A stretch of DNA of 12,080 bases from Chloroflexota bacterium (GCA_026390045.1 JAPLGR010000207.1:1-12080); one strand, 5' to 3'; positions 1 through 6,459 are shown, counted from the first letter of the stretch. Numbers and translations: made by a program. Notes: generated from the letters alone by a model not told the origin.

Positions 1-133
1 GCAGCATCGTCGTCTTGCCGGCGCCGTTGGGGCCGAGCAGCGCGACGAACTCGCCGGGCTCAGCGCGGAAGTCGACGCCGCGCAGCACCGGCTTCAGCCC
101 GAACGTCTTGACCAACTTGCGAACCTCGATCAT
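1..133 (-). CDS. ccmA: CcmA, haem-exporter ABC ATPase (N-terminal part; cut by window edge)
   Basis: Only the first 44 codons are present; the gene continues past the left edge. The ATG at 133-131 opens a typical ABC ATPase N-terminus, and the Walker A motif GPNGAGKT lies at about residues 34-41. CcmA is the cytoplasmic ATPase of the CcmABCD complex, which releases haem-loaded CcmE from CcmC. The fragment alone shows only an ABC ATPase. The CcmA call rests on its place as the last visible gene of a ccm operon. The start lies 3 bases after the stop of the preceding lipoprotein gene, so the two are probably translationally coupled. No good Shine-Dalgarno is seen in front. Downstream ccmB and ccmC are expected outside the window but not seen. 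Confidence 0.82.
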   Translation of the reverse strand, partial: MIEVRKLVKTFGLKPVLRGVDFRAEPGEFVALLGPNGAGKTTML

Positions 134-136
134 GAG

Positions 137-1390
137 CTAGCCCATCCGCTCGCGCAGCTGCTGTTTGAGCGCCTCGCGCCGTTTGCCGTGCTCGGCAACA
201 TCAATGCGCCCGGCGTCGAGCGCATCATCCAGGTCGGCGATTGCATCCAGCAACGCCTCGGTCGTGTCTTCAGCTCGTGAGGGGCGCACGCGCGGTCGGA
301 ACCACCACAGCCCGGTGATGATCAGCAGCACGACCAGACCGCCCAGTCCGACAGCGATGTTCGTCCATCCGCCGCCCGCCGTTGACGATTCTTCCTGCGG
401 CTGCCCCGTGAGCTCAACCTCGAGCGTCCGCCCAACGGGGAACGCCCCGCCCTCGTACGCGTGGACCGCCTGCCCGCTCATCTGCTGCGTGCCGAGATCC
501 TGCAGCCCCGCGCCCTGCGCCGTCACGCCGGTCTGCGGCAGCAGGACGACGACGGCGTTGATCGGATGATCCGAGGGCCGCAGGAAGGTAAGGCTGCCAT
601 CGTAAGGGAGCCAGTAGCTGAAGATGGACTGCGATGTCGCCGTCCCGGGCAGGACCGGCTCCGTGTCGCCAAAGCCGTCGGACGTCTGGATGTAGCGATC
701 GCCAATCGAGCCGTCTTCGAACGCAAGATCCGTTGCGCCCGCCGGGAGAGACACCTCGATGATTCCCCGCGACGGTGCGGCCACGACGGTGCGGTCACCC
801 GAGTTGGAGATCACCCACAGCTCGATCACCTGTACCTGATCAGCCACCGAGAAGTCGAACAGTACATGCAGGCGCTCGATGCTGAGCGCGCCGGGGTCCG
901 TCGTCGTCTCGTACACCGTGACCGGCAGGTCCGTCGGCGTGCCGCTGTCAGTCAGATGGGCGCCGTCCGAGAAGTACACCACGTCATCGTAGGCCACGGT
1001 CACGCCGTAGATGCGGTCCGCCACCGCGGGCACATCGATGAAGACGTACGCGCCATCGTCCCCGACGGTGGTGGACTGCTGATAGTTCTCCTGGTCCTCG
1101 TCAAACCCCGAGAGCAGCACTGCGATCCCTTTGGGCACCGATCCTCCGGGCGTGCCGTTCGTCACGACACCCCGGATCGTGCCGGGTTCCGCCGGGGAGG
1201 ACGTTCCGCTCACCGACGGAGATGGGATGGCCGGGGTTTCCGCCGTCTCGGTTGGGGCAACGGTGGCTGGAGGCAGCGTCTCAGCGGCTTGCGCGGTGGC
1301 CAGCGCGGGCGGCGGCGTGATGTCGCCAGCCAGCGAGCAGCCGGCCAGCACGAACGCCATCAGCAGGAAGGTCGCGCCGGCAGCTTTCAC
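137..1390 (-). CDS. Lipoprotein with carboxypeptidase-regulatory-like domain, C-terminal TM helix and cytoplasmic CcmI-like tail
   Basis: This is a 417-residue protein of unknown function inside the ccm operon. The GTG at 1390-1388 is chosen because AGGAG (minus strand, 1403-1399) sits 8 bases before it, it overlaps the previous stop as GTGA, and it places a short basic start and a hydrophobic stretch before the lipobox LAGC (Cys18). A Pro/Thr/Ser-rich linker (about 25-68) is followed by a beta-sandwich resembling the carboxypeptidase regulatory-like fold (about 70-140). A further beta-rich region runs to about 330. One TM helix (about 345-364) ends in WWFRPRVR, which points to a cytoplasmic tail. 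The tail (about 376-417) forms a helical hairpin resembling that of the next gene upstream. The bulk of the protein should face outside. A role as an apocytochrome or haem-handling partner is inferred from context only. Confidence 0.8.
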   Translation of the reverse strand: MKAAGATFLLMAFVLAGCSLAGDITPPPALATAQAAETLPPATVAPTETAETPAIPSPSVSGTSSPAEPGTIRGVVTNGTPGGSVPKGIAVLLSGFDEDQENYQQSTTVGDDGAYVFIDVPAVADRIYGVTVAYDDVVYFSDGAHLTDSGTPTDLPVTVYETTTDPGALSIERLHVLFDFSVADQVQVIELWVISNSGDRTVVAAPSRGIIEVSLPAGATDLAFEDGSIGDRYIQTSDGFGDTEPVLPGTATSQSIFSYWLPYDGSLTFLRPSDHPINAVVVLLPQTGVTAQGAGLQDLGTQQMSGQAVHAYEGGAFPVGRTLEVELTGQPQEESSTAGGGWTNIAVGLGGLVVLLIITGLWWFRPRVRPSRAEDTTEALLDAIADLDDALDAGRIDVAEHGKRREALKQQLRERMG

Positions 1391-1839
1391 GCGCCTTTCT
1401 CCTGAGGCACCGGCGTCCCACAGCTCGCGCAGAATCGGTCGCCGCGCTGGAGCGCGCGTCCGCAATGCACACATAGGCCTGCAGCCTTGGGCGCAGTCCG
1501 GCCGCGCCGCTCGGCCACCGCGGCCTCAATGGCCGCATCGACGTCCTCGGCCGCGTGCGCGCCGCCCAGGGCGTCGAGCTCGCGCAGCGCAGTTGCCCCG
1601 CGGGCCACGAGCGCCGCGCGCTGCTCCTGGAAATCGTGCTCGCGGATCTTCCCCATGGCGTGATCCATCTCGATCTCGCGGATCACCGTCAGGATCTTGT
1701 CTCGCTCGGCCTGAAGCGCCGAGAGTCGGTGGTCACCGGCCGTGACCGCCGAGACACGATTCTCCGCCAGCGGCCGCGCCAGGAAAGCGACCACCGCCAC
1801 AACCAGGCCGACAATAATCAGAATTGAACCAAGGTCCAT
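1387..1839 (-). CDS. Membrane-anchored CcmI-like hairpin protein with C-terminal zinc ribbon
   Basis: This 150-residue protein has one N-terminal TM helix (about 5-21) followed by arginines, so the rest is probably cytoplasmic. Residues about 43-90 form a charged helical hairpin with the pattern EIEMDHAMGKI...F..QRAAL...A...LRELD. That resembles the cytoplasmic loop of the N-terminal CcmI domain. The C-terminus is a zinc ribbon with Cys123, Cys126, Cys137 and Cys140 (CVHCG...CASCG). CcmI is a known apocytochrome chaperone partner of CcmF and CcmH, but this protein lacks CcmI's second TM helix and periplasmic TPR part. It lies 63 bases after ccmG and overlaps the lipoprotein gene by 4 bases. 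The ATG at 1839 has only a weak ribosome site. The zinc ribbon could bind nucleic acid, protein or nothing specific. Confidence 0.82.
   Translation of the reverse strand: MDLGSILIIVGLVVAVVAFLARPLAENRVSAVTAGDHRLSALQAERDKILTVIREIEMDHAMGKIREHDFQEQRAALVARGATALRELDALGGAHAAEDVDAAIEAAVAERRGRTAPKAAGLCVHCGRALQRGDRFCASCGTPVPQEKGA
1399..1403 (-). promoter_or_regulatory. Ribosome binding site deciding the lipoprotein GTG start
   Basis: AGGAG on the minus strand, 8 bases before GTG 1390-1388 and inside the end of the zinc-ribbon gene. It decides the start against a longer reading that would add 28 non-signal residues in front of the lipoprotein signal peptide. Confidence 0.7.
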
Positions 1840-1902
1840 AGCACTAGTCCGTTGTGCCGGTCTGGCTACGTTCGTCCGCCAGCCAGTCCATCCGTCGCGC
1901 GA

Positions 1903-2463
1903 CTACTGCGCCTGCACCGCCTCGATCGCCTGAACGATGTCGTCCAGCGAGGCGTACGGCCCGATCATGACGTGCGCCAGCCGCCCGTCGCGTCCCAGGA
2001 TGTAGGTCTCCGGAACGCCGCGGATGCGGAAGGCCTGCGAGATGCGCGTCCCGAGGTCAGGCCCGTTGGGATAGGTGATCCCGAACTCGGCAAGGTACGC
2101 CTTCGCCTCCGTCTCCGTGTCGACGTAGTTCACGCCCAGAAAGACCACGCCCTGATCCTTGAACCGTTGGTGGGCCTGCTCGAGCTCGGCCGCCTCCTGT
2201 TCGCACGGCGTGCACCACGACGCCCAGAAGTTGATTACCACCACCTGCCCCACCATCTCGCCCGTGTCATACTCCGCGCCGTCAAACGTTCGCAGCGTGA
2301 AGGGCTGCGGCTTTGACCCAACACCCACCGGGCCCTGCTGGGCGCGGACGAGGCCGATCCCCAGGACGGCTAGCAGGCCCAGGACGGCCACCCAGACCAG
2401 GATGGCGCCCCAGGGCCGTTTCGTCCCGGACGAAGCAGGTGGAGCGCTAGATCGTGCCGACAT
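1903..2463 (-). CDS. ccmG: CcmG/DsbE-type thiol-disulfide oxidoreductase
   Basis: This 186-residue membrane-anchored thioredoxin-fold protein has a TM helix at about 18-36, then an extracytoplasmic AhpC/TSA-Redoxin-type domain. The active site is WCTPC at 83-87, preceded by NFWAS, and the cis-proline loop is GVPETYIL (Pro151). In the Ccm pathway it keeps apocytochrome CxxCH cysteines reduced, working with CcmH. Length and layout are usual for the family. The start is uncertain. ATG 2463 is preferred, with AAGG and GAGAGG just upstream. A GTG at 2517 would overlap the ccmH stop as GTGA, like the junction further down the operon, and add 18 hydrophilic residues, but it has no spaced ribosome site. 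The gene follows ccmH, as expected for a redox pair. Confidence 0.93.
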   Translation of the reverse strand: MSARSSAPPASSGTKRPWGAILVWVAVLGLLAVLGIGLVRAQQGPVGVGSKPQPFTLRTFDGAEYDTGEMVGQVVVINFWASWCTPCEQEAAELEQAHQRFKDQGVVFLGVNYVDTETEAKAYLAEFGITYPNGPDLGTRISQAFRIRGVPETYILGRDGRLAHVMIGPYASLDDIVQAIEAVQAQ

Positions 2464-2513
2464 GTACCTTGCGCCTCTCGCTTGCTGCGGCGGACCCTTC
2501 AAGTTGCCCGTGG

Positions 2514-3002
2514 TCACCCTCGCCGGCGGAGCTCGTCCTCGAGCTGGCGGACGTAGGGATCATCGCTGGCCACGGTCGCGTCGGGTGCCACCGATGCGCC
2601 TGCGGCCGCCCGGCGCCAAGTCCGCAGCGCGCGGAACACGACGTAGGCGCCGATCAGGAACGCCACGGGCGGCAGCACGTACACCAGCCAGTTCAATCCT
2701 TCCGCCGGCGGCGTCGCCAGGACGCGCGCCCCGTACTGCTCAACGAAGTAGTCCTTGATCTGCTGCTCGCTCCATCCTTCCGACAGCTTGAGCCGGATCG
2801 TCTCGCGCCACTGAGCGCACGCCTGCGTCGGGCAGACGTCCAGCGGGAGGTTCTCGCACACCGGGCAGTACAGCTGCTTGGCGATGGCGTTGACCTCGTC
2901 GTCGGTCGGGGCCGTCCCCTGCGCCGCCGCGCCCGCGCCGATCGCCAGCAGCGTCGCGGCGCCGATGGCCAGCCCGAGCAGCGTGATCCCGATCCTGCGC
3001 AT
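2514..3002 (-). CDS. ccmH: CcmH, apocytochrome c thiol reductase subunit
   Basis: This 162-residue protein has an N-terminal signal/anchor helix (about 4-26), the CcmH domain (about 32-100), a second TM helix (about 104-124) and a short charged cytoplasmic tail. The redox motif is LYCPVCEN (Cys46, Cys49), matching the family LRCxxC motif. Two further cysteines follow in CPTQAC (Cys57, Cys62), where proteobacterial CcmH has none. CcmH works with CcmG and the haem ligase CcmF to present reduced apocytochrome thiols outside the membrane. The ATG at 3002 has a strong purine-rich GGGAGAGG site ahead of it. It starts 10 bases after ccmF, and its stop lies just ahead of ccmG. There is no fused CcmI domain, unlike the long E. 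coli CcmH. Confidence 0.93.
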   Translation of the reverse strand: MRRIGITLLGLAIGAATLLAIGAGAAAQGTAPTDDEVNAIAKQLYCPVCENLPLDVCPTQACAQWRETIRLKLSEGWSEQQIKDYFVEQYGARVLATPPAEGLNWLVYVLPPVAFLIGAYVVFRALRTWRRAAAGASVAPDATVASDDPYVRQLEDELRRRG

Positions 3003-3012
3003 GTCCTCTCCC

Positions 3013-5067
3013 TCAGGCGCGCGCCAAGCCGGCGCGCGCGGTCGCGGGCCGACCCACGCCTGCCGGCTCGCGTTCGGGCCACGCCGCCACCAGCGTGCCC
3101 AGGATGAAGATCAACCCGCCCAGCCATACGAAGTTGACCAGCGGGTTGTGATAGATCTTGAACGTCGCGCCCTGTGCGGCGATCGGCTGCCAGTCGACCA
3201 AGATGACGTAGAAGTCATCCTCGAGCGTCGAACGCACGCCCGGCATCGTCATCGCCTGCTGGCTCTCGTAGTAGTAATCGCGGCGCGGGTACAGCTCGCC
3301 CTCCCGGCGGCCATCCTTGTAGACCGAGACGACAGCCCGGGCGACGTTCCGGCCATCGGCCGTATCGAAGACCGACAGGGCGTCGTAGGTCATGACGTAG
3401 TCGCCCAGCGTCATCTGCTCACCTCGCGCCAGTGTGCCCTGCGTCTCGGTCTGGAAGAGCTCGATGCCGATGATGCCCAGCGCCATCACGACGACGCCCA
3501 GGTGAATGATGTAGCCGCCGTAGCGGCGGCGGTTGCGGCCCGCCAGCCGTCCCAGCGCCACGAGCAGGTTCTCGCCGTGCAGCTTGCGCCGCGCCAACGC
3601 TCCGCGCCAGAACTCGTACAGCACGACCGCCACCACGAAGGCGATCAGCCAGTAGGTCAGGATCGCCGGCCAGCTGCGCGCGCCCAGCGCGACGACGACC
3701 ACAGGGACAACGAGTGAGACGGCCAGCGGCTTCCACATCGCTCGCCCCAGATTGACCCATGACGTGCGCCCGTACACGGAAAGCGGCGCGACGCCCATCA
3801 GGAACAGCAAGCCGGCCCACAGTGGACCGGTGGCGCGTTCATAGAACGCCGGTCCGACGGTCACCTTCTGGCCAGTGAAGATCTCCGAGATCAGCGGGAA
3901 GATCACGCCCCAGAAGCAGACGACCAGGACGCCCATGAACAGCAGGTTGTTGAGCGTGAAGAGCGCTTCCCGCGAGAACATCGAATCGAGCTGGCTCTCC
4001 CCCCTCAGCTCCGGCCAGCGGCTGATCAGGATGGAGAGCGAGGCCACGAAGGTCAGCGCGATGAAGGCGAAGAACATCGGGCCGATGGCGGACTGAGCGA
4101 ACGAATGCACCGACGAGAGCACGCCCGAGCGCGTCAGGAACGTACCGAAGATGACCAACGAGTAGGTCAGGATGATCAGGACTATGTTCCAGCGCTTGAG
4201 GATGCCGCGCTTCTCCTGCACAACAACCGAATGCAGGAAGGCGGTCCCGGTGAGCCAGGGCATGAGGGCGGCGATCTCCACCGGGTCCCAGCCCCAGTAG
4301 CCGCCCCAGCCCAGCACGTCATATGCCCAGCGCCCGCCGAGGATTAGCCCGAGCGAGAGGAACAGCCAGGCGATCAGCGTCCAGCGGCGGGTGATGCGTA
4401 TCCATCGGTCGTCCGTTCGCCGCGTGATCAACGCCGCCATGGCAAAGGCGAACGGTATGACGAACGAGACGAAGCCCAGGTAGAGCATCGGCGGGTGGAG
4501 GATCATGCCCGGGTGGCGCAGCAGCGGGTTCAGCCCGTTGCCGTCGGCCGGCACGAGCGGCACCGCACCGCCAGGCTGGAACATCGCCACCGCCTGCTGG
4601 CCATCCGACGTCACCCACAGCCCGGCAAATGGATTCTCGAAGAGGACCGTCAGGCTGAGGAAGAATGCCAGCGTGATCATGGTGACGACGATCACCCACG
4701 GCAGGAACTCCCGATCGCGATCCCAGCGGCGGGCAGAGGCGGCCGTCGCGAAGCCGGCCATCAGCCACGACCAGAACAGCAGCGACCCGGCCTGCCCGCC
4801 CCACCAGGCGGTGATCTTCAAGTAGACCGGCATGGTGCTGCTGGTGGTGGAGGCCACGTATTCGACGTCGTAGGCGCCGGTTACCAGGAGGACGATCAGG
4901 CACAGCGAGGAGAGCGTCAGCAGCGGGAAGGTGAGAAGCATGGCGTGTCGCGCGCTCTCCACCCACGCCGGCTTGTTCCGCTGAGCGCCGAAAGCTGCCG
5001 CACCCGCGCCGTACAGCGCGACCAGGAACGTCAGCACCAGCGCGAAGAAACCGACGTTGGCCAGCAC
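3013..5067 (-). CDS. ccmF: CcmF, cytochrome c haem ligase
   Basis: This 684-residue multi-pass membrane protein of the haem-handling family attaches haem from holo-CcmE to apocytochrome c. The tryptophan-rich WWD motif WGGYWGWDPVE is at 254-264. Histidines at positions expected for haem ligands are His191 (ILHPP), His279 (TAFLHS), His321 (SSVHSFA) and His522 (GGYIIHLG). A large extracytoplasmic region, about 540-640, precedes the last helix. The GTG at 5067 is chosen because GGAGG lies 8 bases upstream and the protein then begins MLANVGFFAL, like other CcmF N-termini. A GTG at 5082 would add five residues without a ribosome site. The length is usual for the family. It is followed closely by ccmH; ccmE lies 162 bases upstream. 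Confidence 0.95.
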   Translation of the reverse strand: MLANVGFFALVLTFLVALYGAGAAAFGAQRNKPAWVESARHAMLLTFPLLTLSSLCLIVLLVTGAYDVEYVASTTSSTMPVYLKITAWWGGQAGSLLFWSWLMAGFATAASARRWDRDREFLPWVIVVTMITLAFFLSLTVLFENPFAGLWVTSDGQQAVAMFQPGGAVPLVPADGNGLNPLLRHPGMILHPPMLYLGFVSFVIPFAFAMAALITRRTDDRWIRITRRWTLIAWLFLSLGLILGGRWAYDVLGWGGYWGWDPVEIAALMPWLTGTAFLHSVVVQEKRGILKRWNIVLIILTYSLVIFGTFLTRSGVLSSVHSFAQSAIGPMFFAFIALTFVASLSILISRWPELRGESQLDSMFSREALFTLNNLLFMGVLVVCFWGVIFPLISEIFTGQKVTVGPAFYERATGPLWAGLLFLMGVAPLSVYGRTSWVNLGRAMWKPLAVSLVVPVVVVALGARSWPAILTYWLIAFVVAVVLYEFWRGALARRKLHGENLLVALGRLAGRNRRRYGGYIIHLGVVVMALGIIGIELFQTETQGTLARGEQMTLGDYVMTYDALSVFDTADGRNVARAVVSVYKDGRREGELYPRRDYYYESQQAMTMPGVRSTLEDDFYVILVDWQPIAAQGATFKIYHNPLVNFVWLGGLIFILGTLVAAWPEREPAGVGRPATARAGLARA

Positions 5068-5075
5068 GAGATCAG

Positions 5076-5080
5076 CCTCC
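5076..5080 (-). promoter_or_regulatory. Ribosome binding site deciding the ccmF GTG start
   Basis: GGAGG on the minus strand, 8 bases ahead of GTG 5067-5065. The alternative GTG at 5082 overlaps this site, which argues against it as the start. Confidence 0.7.
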
Positions 5081-5212
5081 ACTCAAGAATCCCGGCCCCG
5101 GCACGATCATTCCGGCGGGATCGGGGGAGCAACACTGAACGCAGACCGATGCCTGGCTGGATGCGGCTGGCCGAAGGTGGGATCGGAGAGCGCGAACCTG
5201 CTGCATCCTGTC

Positions 5213-5230
5213 GCCCGTTGAGGCACGGGC
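5213..5230 (-). other. Small hairpin just after the ccmE stop
   Basis: The arms GCCCGT and ACGGGC (5213-5218 and 5225-5230) form a perfect 6-bp stem with a 6-base loop. It touches the ccmE stop codon and begins the 162-base ccmE-ccmF spacer. No U-run follows on the minus strand, so it is not a classical terminator. It might tune expression between ccmE and ccmF, or be chance in GC-rich DNA. I saw no gene in the rest of the spacer (5083-5229). Confidence 0.3.
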
Positions 5231-5607
5231 TACCCCCCGGCAGACTGGAGCGGGATCTCCTCTTCATAGCGCGTCGGGCACTTGAGCAGGAGTTCGCTGG
5301 CCTGGAAGACCCCATCGTCGCCCATCCGGCCGGTGAGGATAGCCTGCGCTTCATCCCGCAGGCGCAGCGTCAGCGTCTCCGGGTCGTAGGTAATCGTGTC
5401 ACCGTCTACCGCGCCCGAGATCTTCAGATCCCGTCCGCGAATCGAGTCACCCTTAGCCGCCAGCTCGTCGATGGTCAGGTAGTACTGAGCGGCCGCCTGT
5501 GTGGAGGAGACGATCAGGTACACAACCGCCGCGGCCATGAGCAGGAACCCGATCACGAACTTGACGCGCCCGCCGGCGCGGACCTTGGCCTTCTGCTCTT
5601 CCGTCAT
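5230..5607 (-). CDS. ccmE: CcmE, haem chaperone of the CxxxY type, short in the beta-barrel
   Basis: This 125-residue protein has an N-terminal TM anchor (about 14-34), the family segment YYLTIDELAAKGDSIRGR (about 42-59) and a beta-barrel (OB-fold) domain ending in LLLKCPTRYEEE. Cys110 stands where most proteobacterial CcmE have the haem-binding His, giving CxxxY with Tyr114. CcmE receives haem from CcmC and hands it to CcmF outside the membrane. The chain is short. Aligned from memory with E. coli CcmE, about 18 residues are missing between LRLRD (81-85) and EAQAILTGRM (86-95). That is the section with the usual YxGxxPDxFxEG stretch. The loss is in frame. The ATG at 5607 has GAGAG six bases upstream. 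It is the first gene of the ccm operon. Confidence 0.88.
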   Translation of the reverse strand: MTEEQKAKVRAGGRVKFVIGFLLMAAAVVYLIVSSTQAAAQYYLTIDELAAKGDSIRGRDLKISGAVDGDTITYDPETLTLRLRDEAQAILTGRMGDDGVFQASELLLKCPTRYEEEIPLQSAGG

Positions 5608-5665
5608 TCGAATCTCTCACGTGCAACGATCACCACAATCACTCGCAGCTGAACCCGGGAAACGG

Positions 5666-5674
5666 ATTCTAACA
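5666..5674 (-). promoter_or_regulatory. Candidate extended -10 promoter of the ccm operon
   Basis: On the minus strand this reads TGT then TAGAAT, a TGn extended -10 with 5 of 6 matches to TATAAT. A good -35 at 17 bases is absent. A TTGCAA lies further up, at 21 bases, inside the 8-base palindrome CTTGCAAG (5692-5699), which could be an operator. Transcription would begin near 5659, leaving a leader of about 50 bases before ccmE. Predicted by eye only. Confidence 0.42.
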
Positions 5675-5712
5675 TGCCCAGGACTGCTCCCCTTGCAAGA
5701 CGTCCTACGTGG

Positions 5713-5730
5713 CCTGCGGATTGGCGCAGG
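5713..5730. other. Small inverted repeat upstream of the ccm promoter
   Basis: CCTGCG and CGCAGG form a perfect 6-bp stem around GATTGG. It lies about 40 bases upstream of the candidate -10 of the ccm operon and below the larger hairpin at 5811-5834. It could be a regulator site or part of transcription termination from the gene above. Chance is also possible at this GC content. Confidence 0.25.
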
Positions 5731-5810
5731 TTTCCCAACGCGTGACGAAGGGGAATGGAGAGCGCTGCCTGCCAAAGCACGTCGTGTCCACCTACAGACT
5801 GGCAACACGC

Positions 5811-5834
5811 AGCCGCCACGCCAGCGTGGCGGCT
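5811..5834 (-). terminator. Strong hairpin behind the membrane-protein gene, probable terminator
   Basis: A perfect 11-base inverted repeat has arms AGCCGCCACGC (5811-5821) and GCGTGGCGGCT (5824-5834), separated by CA; sterically it is a 10-bp stem with a 4-base loop. It lies 34 bases beyond the stop of the minus-strand gene at 5869 and upstream of the ccm promoter, so it separates the two units. No U-tract follows on the minus strand (GCGTGTTGCC comes next), so it is not a textbook intrinsic terminator. Confidence 0.55.
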
Positions 5835-5868
5835 GAGGTGGTTGGCGTTCAGGCCCGGCCGCGAGGAA

Positions 5869-6384
5869 TCAGGACTCCTTCTTGTGTCCCTTACCCCGCA
5901 TGGCAGCCTGGATGATGACACCCACGACGAACAGCCCGACCAGCACCAGCAGGTGCACGGTCGACGACAGGTCAAGAGAACCGGCGACGAGCACGGCGCC
6001 TGCAAGCGATGACAATCCGATCAGCGCCCAGTCAAGCGCTGCCCCAAGCAGGAGCGCTCCCAGAATGCCTCCCACCACAAACGCCACCCAGCCCCACCAA
6101 TCGGCCGGCAAATCCAGCAACCCCACCAGGCTCAGCGCCAGGAAGCCCCCAGCGAGAAACCCTGCCAGGCCAATGGCGACACGCGAGACAAAGTGCGCCA
6201 GGAGCGCGCCCGCGACGCCGACGATCAGCGCCAGCACGAGGGCCACCCACTCCGGTTGGACATGCAGCAGATTCGTGGCCACGGCCCAGCCCGCGGCGAA
6301 TCCGACGGCAGCCACAAACAGCCAGAACAGCTTCCGCCCCAGGATGAGCAGGAAGCCTCCAATCAACAAGCGGATCACGTTCAC
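5869..6384 (-). CDS. Small multi-pass membrane protein (DUF4203/TMEM198-like), function unknown
   Basis: This 171-residue, almost wholly hydrophobic protein is rich in Gly, Ala, Leu and Val. Six or seven TM stretches can be seen (about 3-15, 19-38, 45-66, 68-90, 98-118, 119-136, 143-161), and it ends in a basic tail RGKGHKK. Recurrent GxxxG-like and FLAGGFLAL patterns resemble DUF4203/TMEM198-type proteins, but the family call is from memory and tentative. The GTG at 6384 is chosen because AGGAG lies 6 bases upstream; the reading frame extends upstream but adds only hydrophilic residues. It has its own promoter candidate and a hairpin behind it, so it is probably a single-gene unit, with nothing tying it to cytochrome maturation. 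Confidence 0.72.
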   Translation of the reverse strand: MNVIRLLIGGFLLILGRKLFWLFVAAVGFAAGWAVATNLLHVQPEWVALVLALIVGVAGALLAHFVSRVAIGLAGFLAGGFLALSLVGLLDLPADWWGWVAFVVGGILGALLLGAALDWALIGLSSLAGAVLVAGSLDLSSTVHLLVLVGLFVVGVIIQAAMRGKGHKKES

Positions 6385-6390
6385 GGATTG

Positions 6391-6395
6391 CTCCT
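6391..6395 (-). promoter_or_regulatory. Ribosome binding site deciding the membrane-protein GTG start
   Basis: AGGAG on the minus strand, 6 bases before GTG 6384-6382, within an AAAAGGAG purine run. It supports the shorter protein over the upstream extension. Confidence 0.65.
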
Positions 6396-6430
6396 TTTCC
6401 AGGGATCGTGCCTCGTGCTTTCTCACCACC

Positions 6431-6459
6431 ATTATGCACGACCTTGCCGCGTTGCCCAA
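6431..6459 (-). promoter_or_regulatory. Candidate promoter of the membrane-protein gene
   Basis: On the minus strand, TTGGGC (6459-6454) and CATAAT (6436-6431) are separated by exactly 17 bases. The -10 matches 5 of 6, the -35 only 3 of 6. Transcription would start near 6424, giving a leader of about 40 bases. The rest of the divergent 6385-6642 spacer holds nothing else recognisable apart from the RNase D promoter. Confidence 0.4.

Noticed and set aside
461..1405. A 314-codon plus-strand frame opposite the lipoprotein gene
   Set aside because: It is Arg/His/Gly-rich with no recognisable domain; the minus-strand frame has a lipobox, a TM helix and a good ribosome site.
4495..5652. A 385-codon plus-strand frame across the ccmF-ccmE junction
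   Set aside because: It spans two recognised genes on the other strand and is Arg/Gln/His-rich, typical of antisense GC-rich DNA.
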